Positions 16,129 to 24,144 of a stretch of DNA of 64,000 nucleotides are shown here, one piece after another. The position numbers and the translations under genes were made by a program. The DNA lies in assembly GCF_042683165.1 (NCBI RefSeq), contig NZ_JBHUIZ010000015.1, positions 310,001-374,000 of the forward strand, given 5' to 3'. A model generated the notes under the pieces. The model did not search any database and was not told where the DNA came from. It saw nothing but the letters and a program-made list of their open reading frames with translations. Numbering within the stretch: the first letter of the stretch is position 1; each line of letters opens with the position of its first letter. The DNA comes from Tigheibacillus halophilus. GTDB taxonomy: Bacteria > Bacillota > Bacilli > Bacillales > Amphibacillaceae.

Positions 16129-17430
16129 ATGAATGCCAAACAAACAGTTTATGTCAGTGGTTTCACTGATGGTATTCTTGATCCGAACAAAGAGATGGAA
16201 TACGTTGTAAAGGATGGCGGAAATATTATTGCCAATACGACACCGGGTTGTTGGGGACCGATGATTACACCTGCTTTAAAAGGAGGACATGAGGTTACCA
16301 AGCCTGTCTATGTAGAAGGTGCGGAAATTGGGGATGCCATAGCCATTCACATTCAATCTATTGAAGTTACTTCCATTGTTACCGCATCTGGAAATGATGC
16401 ACCTGTCGAAGGACGGTTTAATGGCGATCCATTTGTAGCAGCCAAGTGTCCTAAATGTGGAACTGTTAACCCTGAAACTGTGATAAAGGGCATTGGTGAA
16501 AAAGCTGTTCACTGCAAGAAATGTGATGCAGATATTACTCCCTTTGTTTTTACACATGCCTATTCCATTGCTTTTAATGACAAAAAATCTGTCGGTTTGA
16601 CGTTAAACAAGTCTGCAGCGGAAAAGGCAGCAGCAAACGCGAAAGATTACATGTGTACCCCGGAAGAATCTATTCAGAATCCAATCGTCACTTTCGCACC
16701 TCATGATATGCCGGGCACTATGGTAAGGCTGCGGCCTTTTTTGGGACAATTGGGCACAACACCTGCCAGGGCACTACCGGATTCCCATAACGCCGGTGAC
16801 TTTGGACAATTTCTCATTGATGCCCCACATGATTATGGCCTTACCAAAGAACAGTTGGAAGACAGGACAGATGGACATATGGATGTTAATAGAGTTAGGA
16901 CGGGCGCGGTTTTAATATGTCCTGTAAAGGTAAAAGGCGGCGGTGTTTATTTAGGTGACATGCATGCGATGCAGGGAGATGGAGAGATTGCCGGACACAC
17001 GACAGACGTTTCTGGGATTGTAAGTTTGAAAGTAAGTGTATTAAAAAACTTGTCCATAGAAGGGCCGATCCTGCTGCCTGTTTATGAAGATTTACCTTAT
17101 TTGGCAAAACCTTTCACTAAAGAGGAGAAAAGGCAGGCCACGGAATTGGGTAAAGGGTGGGGGCTTTCTAAAATAGTAGAGATGTACCCAATCTCATTTA
17201 TCGGTACTGGGGCGAATCTTAACGAAGCAACAACGAACGGAATGGAAAGGGCAGCACGGTTGTTTGAAATTACGGTGCCAGAAGTGATGAACCGTGCCAC
17301 AATTAACGGCTCAATCGAAATTGGCCGGCATCCAGGTGTAGTTACAGTAACTTTTCTTGCTCCTGAAAGTTACTTAAGAGAGAAGGGATTATTGCATTCT
17401 GTCAAAGAACAATACGGTCACTTTTATTAA
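16129..17430 (+). CDS. Acetamidase/formamidase-family amidase with zinc-ribbon insert
   Basis: A 433-residue member of the FmdA/AmdA family, which hydrolyses short amides to acid and ammonia. Family segments include NTTPGCWGPMITPAL (about 36-50), MPGTMVRLRPFLGQLG, PARALPDSHNAGDFG and YLGDMHAMQGDGEIAGHTTD. A four-cysteine ribbon (CPKC at 107-110 and CKKC at 129-132) interrupts the first half. The start is ATG behind TTAGGGGGAG. It converges on the MFS/acyl-CoA ligase cluster and shares a bidirectional terminator with it. An amide of the acid handled by that cluster is a possible substrate, but this is inference only. Confidence 0.82.
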   Translation: MNAKQTVYVSGFTDGILDPNKEMEYVVKDGGNIIANTTPGCWGPMITPALKGGHEVTKPVYVEGAEIGDAIAIHIQSIEVTSIVTASGNDAPVEGRFNGDPFVAAKCPKCGTVNPETVIKGIGEKAVHCKKCDADITPFVFTHAYSIAFNDKKSVGLTLNKSAAEKAAANAKDYMCTPEESIQNPIVTFAPHDMPGTMVRLRPFLGQLGTTPARALPDSHNAGDFGQFLIDAPHDYGLTKEQLEDRTDGHMDVNRVRTGAVLICPVKVKGGGVYLGDMHAMQGDGEIAGHTTDVSGIVSLKVSVLKNLSIEGPILLPVYEDLPYLAKPFTKEEKRQATELGKGWGLSKIVEMYPISFIGTGANLNEATTNGMERAARLFEITVPEVMNRATINGSIEIGRHPGVVTVTFLAPESYLREKGLLHSVKEQYGHFY

Positions 17431-17458
17431 TGGAGAAGCATGATAAAGAAAAATAAGT

Positions 17459-17487
17459 AAAACCCGTCATGCATGGCGGGTTTTATT
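17459..17487. terminator. Bidirectional rho-independent terminator
   Basis: AAAACCCG (17459-17466) and CGGGTTTT (17477-17484), with an inner CATG/CATG pairing, form a symmetric hairpin with T-rich ends on both strands. It lies between the convergent amidase and MFS genes. Confidence 0.85.
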
Positions 17488-17606
17488 AGTTTAATGCACC
17501 GTTCGCTATCATCCTAACGGCATTACCTGATCGCTATAAGGATGGGAAAAAGCCTATGAAAATGCCAACAGCGCCATGCATGCTTAATCCTATATCCAGT
17601 CATTCT

Positions 17607-18917
17607 TCACTTCACAGCTGTCGTGTCCATACTTTCCACAGGAACATCATCAGGCGGATCTGATTCATCCAGTTCTTTGGAGGGGTCGATCATCATGGTT
17701 ACGATAATACCCACGAGCAATAGAACGACAGATGCGATAAATGGCACTTGCCAGCTGCCGGTCAAGTCAATTAAAAAACCAAAGAGAAGGGGAGAGACCA
17801 TCCCAGCTACTCCAAATCCGGTGTTCATCATCCCGCTGGCCGTACCTGCATGATCTGGTGCGATATCCATGGGAATCGCCCATAGATTGGCGTTACATAA
17901 TTCCAGGAAGAAGAAGGCAAGACTGAGCGTGATGGCGATTAACATAAGATTATGGACAAATAAAGCGGGTAAAAGGAAGATGAACGATCCCGCTAACCCT
18001 GTGATGAGAATGGATTTTCGGGCAAATTTCAAGTTGCCTGTTTTCTTGTATACTTTGTCAGAAAAACTGCCGCCCAACGTATCACCTATCACACCTGCAA
18101 ACAAAATACCGGCGGTAAATAACGCTGATTTCTCAATATCTATTTTGTATGCGGTATATAAAAAGGATGGGAGCCATGTTAAATATACCCATAAGGACCA
18201 TCCATAACAAAAATCGATGAGTGTTATGGGTAAAATTCGTTTACTCAATTTTTTCCAGGGGATGCTCTTTTTTTCTTTTTGTTCTTTGCTGTGTGAATAA
18301 GGTGGCAGTGTTGCTAATTCATCTTTGGTCATTTTAGGATGGTGTTTAGGATTGTCACGAAAATACCAGAGCCACACAAATACCCAAAAGATGCTGATCA
18401 CACCCATGATGATAAAAGATGCGCGCCATCCCATTGCAACGATAATGACAGCAATCAATGGCGGGGTGATCGCATTACCTAATCGGGAAGAGGAATGGAC
18501 AGCACCTTGGGCAAAGCCCCATTTTTCCTTGGGGAGCCATTTTGACATAGCTTTGGTAGCTGTTGGAAAAGCAGCTCCTTCACCCAACCCAAGACCTAAA
18601 CGTGCAAGCATGATTGTAAAGATTCCTGAAACCATACCGGTAAAGGCCGTCGTGGCAGCAAGAAGAATCCCTGCAAAGGATAGCATTTTCCGCGGACCAA
18701 GTTTGTCGCTGGCCCATCCGCCTGCAATTTGCAAAAAGCAATAGGGATATGCAAAGGCAGATAAAATAAATCCCATCTGTGTCGAAGAAAAACTTAGATC
18801 AGACTGCATGAATGGTGCAGCGGTTGCGATGTTGACGCGATCTACATAGGCGATGAAGTATAAGCCGCATAACAGCAGCAGAATTTTATTACCTATCGTT
18901 ACTTTTTTTCTTCTCAT
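17607..18917 (-). CDS. MFS transporter, anion:cation symporter (ACS) type; candidate sulfoacetate/organic acid transporter
   Basis: A 436-residue MFS protein of the ACS branch (ExuT/GudP/SauU-like). Features are LYFIAYVDRVNIATAAPFM in TM1, GWASDKLGPRKML in loop 2-3, and ARLGLGLGEGAAFPTATKAM, with a family-typical tail MNTGFGVAGMVSP. The start is ATG behind TAGGGGGC. It lies about 100 bp downstream of the ligase alpha-subunit gene in the same direction and has a cre box just ahead, so it may have its own promoter. In the described sau clusters an ACS-type carrier (SauU) brings in sulfoacetate, and this gene holds the same place. Confidence 0.87.
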   Translation of the reverse strand: MRRKKVTIGNKILLLLCGLYFIAYVDRVNIATAAPFMQSDLSFSSTQMGFILSAFAYPYCFLQIAGGWASDKLGPRKMLSFAGILLAATTAFTGMVSGIFTIMLARLGLGLGEGAAFPTATKAMSKWLPKEKWGFAQGAVHSSSRLGNAITPPLIAVIIVAMGWRASFIIMGVISIFWVFVWLWYFRDNPKHHPKMTKDELATLPPYSHSKEQKEKKSIPWKKLSKRILPITLIDFCYGWSLWVYLTWLPSFLYTAYKIDIEKSALFTAGILFAGVIGDTLGGSFSDKVYKKTGNLKFARKSILITGLAGSFIFLLPALFVHNLMLIAITLSLAFFFLELCNANLWAIPMDIAPDHAGTASGMMNTGFGVAGMVSPLLFGFLIDLTGSWQVPFIASVVLLLVGIIVTMMIDPSKELDESDPPDDVPVESMDTTAVK

Positions 18918-18945
18918 CTTATGCCCCCTAGGCTAAGAACAGTTT

Positions 18946-18959
18946 TTAAAGCGCTTACA
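18946..18959 (-). promoter_or_regulatory. cre-like CcpA box before the MFS gene
   Basis: On the minus strand TGTAAGCGCTTTAA matches the cre consensus at 13 of 14 positions. It lies about 30 bp upstream of the MFS start codon. Confidence 0.55.
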
Positions 18960-18989
18960 TTTTATTGGTAACATTCAACTACTTACTTG

Positions 18990-19017
18990 CCTAAAGGAGC
19001 TTATGAGCTCCTTTAGG
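18990..19017 (-). terminator. Hairpin after the ligase alpha-subunit gene (attenuator or processing site)
   Basis: Perfect 11-bp arms (CCTAAAGGAGC at 18990-19000 and GCTCCTTTAGG at 19007-19017) abut the stop codon of the ligase alpha gene. No T-run follows on the minus strand, so it may stabilise or partially terminate the transcript before the MFS gene. Confidence 0.55.
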
Positions 19018-19911
19018 TTATACGTTTTGTTTGGCCAAAAAATCTTTTAATTGTTCTCCAACCATACTTGGCCTTTTGGCGACATATGCACCTGCCGCTT
19101 GAAGCGCAGCAATTTTATCTTCTACAGTTCCTTTACCTCCTGTTATAATGGCACCTGCATGGCCCATCTTCCGTCCTTTGGGTGCAGTCCTTCCGCCAAG
19201 AAAAGAAACCAAAGGCTTGGTGAAAATTCCATTTTCCATTGCTTTGGCTACTTCCTCTTCCATCGTTCCGCCCAGTTCACCAATGATCACCACTGCATCC
19301 GTTTCAGGGTCGTTTTCGAATAATGGCAGTACTTCGACAAAACGTGTTAGTGGCACAGGATCTCCGCCAATCCCAATCAAGGAAGATGCACCAAAACCCG
19401 CTTTGACCAATTCAGCGGTTACTTCGTTTGTCAGTGACCCGCTCCTGGTCATAATCCCAATTCTTCCTGGTCTATACACACGGTCCAGCCAATAAGGGAA
19501 AAATCCCATCATTGCTTTTCCCATGGAAATAATACCGGACGTATTCCCGCCAATCACCAGTGCTCCTGCTGCTTTAGCGGCGCTCCTCATTTGCAATGTG
19601 TCATGTAACGGAATACCGTCACATAAAACAACAATCGTTTTGATGTCAGCATCCAATGCCTCCATGACGGCATCTTTTGCAAGACGGGGCGGAACGAAGA
19701 GTAAAGAAGCGTCCACTGGCATAGCGGCAGTTACCCGTTTTACCGTATCAAAGACCGGGACGCCCGCTGTTGATTGTCCGCCTTTGCCTGGTGTTACGCC
19801 AGCGACGACATTGGTGCCATAATCAATCATGTGTTTCGTCCAAAAACGTCCTTCTTTTCCTGTAATCCCTTGAACGACTATGCGTGTTTTTTCATTCAAT
19901 ATAATACTCAT
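19018..19911 (-). CDS. ADP-forming acyl-CoA ligase, alpha subunit (SucD-like)
   Basis: A 297-residue homologue of succinyl-CoA synthetase alpha. It has the CoA-binding N-domain (VVQGITGKEGRFWTKHM, TPGKGGQSTAGVPVFDTV) and the phospho-histidine loop GHAGAIITGGKG (His251). In true SucD the segment after GPNCPGII reads PGxxxIGIMPG. Here it reads GGNTSGIISMGKAMMGFFPY (121-140), a clear change next to the active site. That suggests an acid other than succinate. It overlaps the beta-subunit gene by 4 bp (ATGA), so subunits are translationally coupled. Known ADP-forming sulfoacetate-CoA ligases (SqwKL) are of this two-subunit type. Confidence 0.88.
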   Translation of the reverse strand: MSIILNEKTRIVVQGITGKEGRFWTKHMIDYGTNVVAGVTPGKGGQSTAGVPVFDTVKRVTAAMPVDASLLFVPPRLAKDAVMEALDADIKTIVVLCDGIPLHDTLQMRSAAKAAGALVIGGNTSGIISMGKAMMGFFPYWLDRVYRPGRIGIMTRSGSLTNEVTAELVKAGFGASSLIGIGGDPVPLTRFVEVLPLFENDPETDAVVIIGELGGTMEEEVAKAMENGIFTKPLVSFLGGRTAPKGRKMGHAGAIITGGKGTVEDKIAALQAAGAYVAKRPSMVGEQLKDFLAKQNV

Positions 19912-21035
19912 AGGACTGGGACACCTCCTGCTAGCTTGATTGCTTGTTTCACTGCTTCTTCCGTGTCGGAAAGCGGGTCAAGTCCAGCGTTTTTCAAAAT
20001 ATCATTTGCCGCTTCTTCCCCCGTTCCCCGTATCGCCGTAACAATGGGAAATTCTGGTTTATGTTCATTTATAGCGTCCACCAGTCCCTGCGCCATGACA
20101 TCTGCTCTGGCAATCGTTCCAAACGTCACTACAAGCAAGACGCTTATTTTTTTCTGCATGATCAGCTCCATTGCTTTGACCGCTTTATGATAGTTCGGAC
20201 CGCCAAATTCTAAGTAACTGGCAACACTCCCGCCATAATCGTTCACCAAATCGTACACGGTATTTGTCAATCCGGCCCCAGCGCACATTAAACCGATATC
20301 ACCTGAAAACTGCAGGTATGGAATGCCTTCGATTGCAGCCGCGTACTGTACGTCATCCTCAAAATGTTCTCTTGTTATGGAAAAATTCGGATGTCGATAA
20401 AGGGCATTATCATCGAGACTGACCTTTCCATCGCCGGCTACAAATTTTCCGTCTGCCGTTACCATTAATGGATTTATTTCAACCAACTCGGCGTCATGCT
20501 TCAGATAAACTTGATATAGGTTGATCAGCAGTTTTGCACCCTGGCCGATCATTGCCTGATCAATCCCTAAGTCATATAAAAAAGCACGGGCCTGAAACGG
20601 CATCAATCCTTGATTGATATCGATATAACTTCTGATTATTTTTTCCGGCATGGTTTTCGCAACTTCTTCAATATCAATGCCTCCCTCGGCACTTCCCATC
20701 ATCATGATGTTCCCGGTTACCGGATCTGCTGTAATGGAAACATAGAATTCTTTCGCAATGTTAATGGCCTCTTCCACTAACAGAGAAGGCATATTTTCTG
20801 CACGGGTGATGATTTCAGCTGTTTTTTTCTTTGCATCTTCTTTTTTCTCCGCAAGTTGTATGAGTCCCCTTTTCCCTCTGCCGCCATGTAATACCTGTGC
20901 TTTGATCACACACGGCAGGCCAACTTTCGTGACCGCATGATCAAGTTCTGCACTGTCTTTGATAAGGCATCGTTCTGGAACAGGTATCTGGAAGCTTTCG
21001 AATAATTCCTTGGCTTGGTATTCAAATAATTTCAT
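19908..21035 (-). CDS. ADP-forming acyl-CoA ligase, beta subunit (SucC-like)
   Basis: A 375-residue ATP-grasp subunit. It starts MKLFEYQAKELFESFQIPVP, followed by CVIKAQVLHGGRGKRGLI (nucleotide-binding lysine and glycine loop), AELVEINPLMVTADGKFVAGDGK (metal ligands) and GDIGLMCAGAGLTNTVYDLV. The place of the SucC segment FLDVGGGA reads YLEFGGPNY here, another departure from the succinate enzyme. It is transcribed from the aldehyde dehydrogenase gene, which ends 12 bp upstream, and its product pairs with the alpha subunit encoded next. It runs either acid activation or substrate-level ATP formation from acyl-CoA. Confidence 0.88.
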   Translation of the reverse strand: MKLFEYQAKELFESFQIPVPERCLIKDSAELDHAVTKVGLPCVIKAQVLHGGRGKRGLIQLAEKKEDAKKKTAEIITRAENMPSLLVEEAINIAKEFYVSITADPVTGNIMMMGSAEGGIDIEEVAKTMPEKIIRSYIDINQGLMPFQARAFLYDLGIDQAMIGQGAKLLINLYQVYLKHDAELVEINPLMVTADGKFVAGDGKVSLDDNALYRHPNFSITREHFEDDVQYAAAIEGIPYLQFSGDIGLMCAGAGLTNTVYDLVNDYGGSVASYLEFGGPNYHKAVKAMELIMQKKISVLLVVTFGTIARADVMAQGLVDAINEHKPEFPIVTAIRGTGEEAANDILKNAGLDPLSDTEEAVKQAIKLAGGVPVL

Positions 21036-21047
21036 GGTTTCATCTCC

Positions 21048-22481
21048 TTAGTGACGGCCATATTTTTTCCAGTACGATCCCCACAGTTCTTCCTCTGGGG
21101 GCACCACTTCCGGAATGAGTCTTGCAACCTTGGTAATATTTAGGAAGTGTTTGTAAGATAAATTATCACACGTATTATTTCCAGCCCATGTGCCGCCGCC
21201 CATGGAAAGCGTGAAATTCAATCCGTTATCAAAACTTCCACCATTGCCTGCAACCTGGACCTGGTTAATAAGCAGGCGACAGACATCCATTTCCAAGCCG
21301 ATTTGTTCAATATGCTTCTCTGTTGATGTATGCAAACCGCAAGAATGACCGCGACCGTGATAGCTAAGGATTCCTTTTGTGATCTGAATAGCATCATTGA
21401 AATCTTTAGCTTTATAAATCGTTAAAACAACTGCCAGTTTTTCACCTGAGAATGGATACTGCTCACCGACGCCAGTTTCTTCCACCATGAAAAATGATGC
21501 TTTTTCAGCTTGGGGGTTCTGCAGGCTTGCCGCCTCGGCAATCACTGCCGGGTCCTTGGCGACCGTTTCCGGGTTGCGTTTTCCATTCATCCAAAGCGCA
21601 TCTTGCAGCTGTTCTTTCTCGATTTGGTTGCAAAGATAGCCTCCTTGTTTTTGTAATGCGTGCATCATTTCGTCATAAACGGCTGCTTCAATCACAACGG
21701 AATTATCATTGGAACAGCTCGTTGCATTATCAAAAATTTTACTTAGAAAAATTTTTCGGGCTGCACTTTGTATATCAGCAGAGGCGTCCACTATGGAGAC
21801 AACATTTCCTTCACTGACACAAATGTTGGGGGTACCGCTTGTCTGGCCAAGTCTGACGTTATTTCTGGAACCTGTAACAGTAAGAAAGTCCACCTGTTTC
21901 ATCAGTTCGATTGTTTTGGCTTTATTGACTGGCGCGGGCAAAACTTGAACGAGGTCAAGCGGCGCACCAAGCTTTTCGAGTTCTTCATGAATGTATGTCA
22001 GAAGCAAATTACTGGTGGAGAGACCTTTGGGTGATGGTGCAATAATAATGGCGTTCCGGCCTTTTAAAGCCATCATCGCAATATTCGCCGGGGTGGCACC
22101 TGGATTGGTGGAAGGCACTACTGCCCCAACGACACCAACTGGTTTAGCAATTTCGGTGATTCCTGAAGCTTCATCATTGCGAATGACACCTACCGATTTT
22201 TCACCGGTCAGATCATGCAGCGTCCCCATGGTTTTCCGTCTTTTTTTCGTTACTTTGTCCGCATAGTTACCGAGACCGGTATCTTGCACAGCCATTTGCG
22301 CCAGTGCTTCTGCATTTCCGGGTTTGTAAATGGCCCATGCTACTGCTTGAACAAGTTCATCTACTTGTTCCTGGCTGTAATCATATATCTGATCCATCGC
22401 AGTTCGCGCTTTTTCAACCAATGTGCTAATAGTTGTTTCAACAGCTTCCTCATTCGTTTGCATACGTTCGCCGGTTTGCAC
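21048..22481 (-). CDS. Acylating aldehyde dehydrogenase (sulfoacetaldehyde dehydrogenase-like)
   Basis: A 477-residue CoA-acylating aldehyde dehydrogenase resembling the ALDH half of AdhE, EutE/PduP and SauS. Visible motifs are VGVVGAVVPSTNPGATP (about 115-131), AIIIAPSPKG, TVTGSRNNVRLGQTSG and the catalytic cysteine in DNATSCSNDNSVV (Cys256). The C-terminal half carries GRGHSCGLHT and MGGGTWAGNNTCDNL. The start is GTG (22481) behind GAGGAGG. No alcohol dehydrogenase domain or N-terminal encapsulation peptide of the PduP type is evident. It heads the operon that continues into the ADP-forming ligase and MFS genes. The pair interconverts acid, acyl-CoA and aldehyde. Confidence 0.87.
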   Translation of the reverse strand: MQTGERMQTNEEAVETTISTLVEKARTAMDQIYDYSQEQVDELVQAVAWAIYKPGNAEALAQMAVQDTGLGNYADKVTKKRRKTMGTLHDLTGEKSVGVIRNDEASGITEIAKPVGVVGAVVPSTNPGATPANIAMMALKGRNAIIIAPSPKGLSTSNLLLTYIHEELEKLGAPLDLVQVLPAPVNKAKTIELMKQVDFLTVTGSRNNVRLGQTSGTPNICVSEGNVVSIVDASADIQSAARKIFLSKIFDNATSCSNDNSVVIEAAVYDEMMHALQKQGGYLCNQIEKEQLQDALWMNGKRNPETVAKDPAVIAEAASLQNPQAEKASFFMVEETGVGEQYPFSGEKLAVVLTIYKAKDFNDAIQITKGILSYHGRGHSCGLHTSTEKHIEQIGLEMDVCRLLINQVQVAGNGGSFDNGLNFTLSMGGGTWAGNNTCDNLSYKHFLNITKVARLIPEVVPPEEELWGSYWKKYGRH

Positions 22482-22584
22482 GTTATTTTCCTCCTCTTAA
22501 TCTGTCACTCACGTGGATTTAATTCGTAAAGGTCCTTTTATTCTATTTGGTCACCGTATAAGTAATATGTTTACCTCCTAACAA

Positions 22585-22598
22585 TGTATTCGCTTTCA
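22585..22598 (-). promoter_or_regulatory. cre-like CcpA box in the aldehyde dehydrogenase leader
   Basis: On the minus strand TGAAAGCGAATACA matches the cre consensus at 13 of 14 positions. It is about 100 bp before the GTG start and downstream of the predicted promoter, a road-block position. Confidence 0.55.
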
Positions 22599-22647
22599 TA
22601 AATGCAGCAGGATGCTAGCGCTAAATCATCACTTTGAACACAACCTA

Positions 22648-22676
22648 ATTTAAGCATTAGGAAAAGTTATAGTCAA
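22648..22676 (-). promoter_or_regulatory. Promoter of the aldehyde dehydrogenase-ligase operon
   Basis: On the minus strand TTGACT (22671-22676) and TTAAAT (22648-22653) are spaced 17 bp apart. The weak -10 box fits a promoter that needs activation. Confidence 0.45.
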
Positions 22677-22715
22677 TATATTTTAATAATTTATTATATT
22701 CTAATCTCTCATGCG

Positions 22716-22738
22716 ACTTATTCAACTTAGGAATAAGT
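22716..22738 (-). promoter_or_regulatory. Candidate LysR-type operator
   Basis: A perfect 8-bp inverted repeat, ACTTATTC and GAATAAGT, around a 7-bp spacer. It lies about 50 bp upstream of the predicted -35 box of the dehydrogenase operon, where LysR activators usually bind. Assignment to the neighbouring LysR gene is inference. Confidence 0.4.
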
Positions 22739-22757
22739 AACTTTTTACATAAAAATG

Positions 22758-22783
22758 AAAAACCCCCTTGATTCGGGAGGTTA
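22758..22783 (-). terminator. Terminator after the LysR gene
   Basis: On the minus strand AACCTCCC pairs with GGGGGGTT-like sequence (one T-G pair) around GAATCAA, followed by TTTTTC. This separates the regulator from the dehydrogenase operon. Confidence 0.65.
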
Positions 22784-22789
22784 AGTCAA

Positions 22790-23704
22790 TTATGACGATT
22801 TTTGTTGATAATAATGATGAATAAATGAGAGAAAAGAACTGCTCGGTAATGATAGATTCTGCTCATCATAAACAGAATAAAATTTTCTTTTTAAATGCAT
22901 TCCCTTAATGGATAATTTACGAAGGGTGTTCAAACGAAGCTCTTTTCGCACAGAAGCTTTAGAAATAATGGAAATACCCAGACCGGATTCCACGGCGGCT
23001 TTTATTGACTCCGTGTTCTCCAGTTCAAGTACGACATTTATTTTGTGAGGATCAAGATGGTTATTACGTAATTGTTCTTCAATAACCTGTCTCGTGCCTG
23101 ATCCTTGTTCGCGGATTATCATTGGCATAGCTAAAAGCATTTCGGCGCTAATATATTCACTCACACAATCAAACTCTGGATAAATAAAATGTTGAGGTGC
23201 GATAATCACCAGTTCATCCTCTAAAAAAAGTTGTTGTGTAAATTTTCGATAACGAGAAGTTGATTGAATAAATGCAAGGTGGATTTGTTGGTTTTCCAGT
23301 TTCTCCATAATGTGTTCCGAGTTGCCTACCTTCATATCCAAATGGACATTCGGATATTGCTTTTGATATTTACCAAGTATATACGGCAATATATGTTCAC
23401 CCAGAGTTAAGCTGGCACCGATGGTCAAATCACCATGGACTGTTTTGGAAAGTGATGCCAACTTATTTTTGGCGAAATTTATTTCTTTTAATATTTTTTC
23501 AGCGGATTCCAACAAAATCTTGCCTTGCGGTGTCAATTGAACTTTTTTAGTGGTCCTGTCGAAAAGTTTTGTGTCTAGTTCTTCTTCCAGTTGGCGAATT
23601 TGCTTGCTTACACTTGATTGCGACATATGTAGAACTTTCGAGGTGTTTGAAAAACTGTTATGCTTCGCCAGTATGTGAAATACTTTTAAATGATCTATAT
23701 TCAA
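22790..23704 (-). CDS. LysR-family transcriptional regulator
   Basis: A 305-residue LTTR from the preferred TTG start at 23704 (GGAGTGGTGGGA ahead), giving the usual beginning NIDHLKVFHILAKHNSF. An ATG at 23734 is in frame but lacks a good site. The winged HTH reads NTSKVLHMSQSSVSKQIRQLEEELDTKLFDR. The effector domain begins TVHGDLTIGASLTLGEHILP, and IIREQGSGTRQVIEEQL lines the pocket, close to the CysL/CbbR type. It lies between the acylating dehydrogenase operon (downstream, same strand) and the divergent NhaC gene, so it may control either. The SauR regulator of sau clusters is also a LysR protein. Confidence 0.88.
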   Translation of the reverse strand: MNIDHLKVFHILAKHNSFSNTSKVLHMSQSSVSKQIRQLEEELDTKLFDRTTKKVQLTPQGKILLESAEKILKEINFAKNKLASLSKTVHGDLTIGASLTLGEHILPYILGKYQKQYPNVHLDMKVGNSEHIMEKLENQQIHLAFIQSTSRYRKFTQQLFLEDELVIIAPQHFIYPEFDCVSEYISAEMLLAMPMIIREQGSGTRQVIEEQLRNNHLDPHKINVVLELENTESIKAAVESGLGISIISKASVRKELRLNTLRKLSIKGMHLKRKFYSVYDEQNLSLPSSSFLSFIHHYYQQKSS

Positions 23705-23857
23705 TCCCACCACTCCAAGCCATGGAAGTTCCAATTTATGAATCGGTTGTATTTTATACTATCACAATAGTCTTGAAATTAGAAAGCTATTTGGCCTCTT
23801 GGTTTCATCTCTGAATAAAGTACTTGATGCCGTCTCCAAAGAAAATATCATTGACTT

Positions 23858-23992
23858 ATGAATTTATTCTCAATTATGATTGTTTTATACTTCATTCAAA
23901 AGTCAAAAGATACTGACCTGCTGGATGATGCGAAACAGGCGACTGCAAAGATGAAATACGGCGGATCAGGTGAAATACGATTTTTATACTGA
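23858..23992 (+). CDS. Possible small membrane-anchored peptide or gene remnant
   Basis: A 44-codon frame: a hydrophobic start (NLFSIMIVLYFI), then a charged soluble stretch (KDTDLLDDAKQATAKMKYGG). The composition looks protein-like, but no ribosome binding site precedes the ATG. It lies in the LysR-NhaC divergent gap. I do not recognise it. Confidence 0.2.
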   Translation: MNLFSIMIVLYFIQKSKDTDLLDDAKQATAKMKYGGSGEIRFLY

Positions 23993-24033
23993 TTACTTTG
24001 GATGTTGCCATGTATATCAGGGGTCACATTCTG

Positions 24034-24076
24034 GAAAGCCTCCTGTCCCTTTTGGGGTGGGGGCCTTCTTTTATAG
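24034..24076 (+). promoter_or_regulatory. Terminator-like hairpin in the NhaC leader
   Basis: A C-rich arm (CCTCCTGTCCC) pairs with a G-rich arm (GGGGTGGGGG) around TTTT, partly through G-T pairs. Flanking AAG/CTT pairs follow, then TTCTTTTAT. It sits 70-110 bp before the antiporter start, so it could be an attenuator, or the terminator of the small frame upstream. Confidence 0.4.
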
Positions 24077-24144
24077 GAAAAGAATGTAAAGCATCCTGCA
24101 ACAAAAACGAGCTCAGTAAATTATCAGAAGGGGGTAAGGTGTAC

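Noticed and set aside
19018..21035. sucCD of the citric acid cycle
   Set aside because: The gene order, neighbours and changed acyl-site residues do not fit the housekeeping enzyme.
23895..23990. Possible c-di-GMP-type riboswitch ahead of nhaC
   Set aside because: GCGAAACAGGCGACTGCAAAG superficially recalls such aptamers, but the conserved core and helices are missing.
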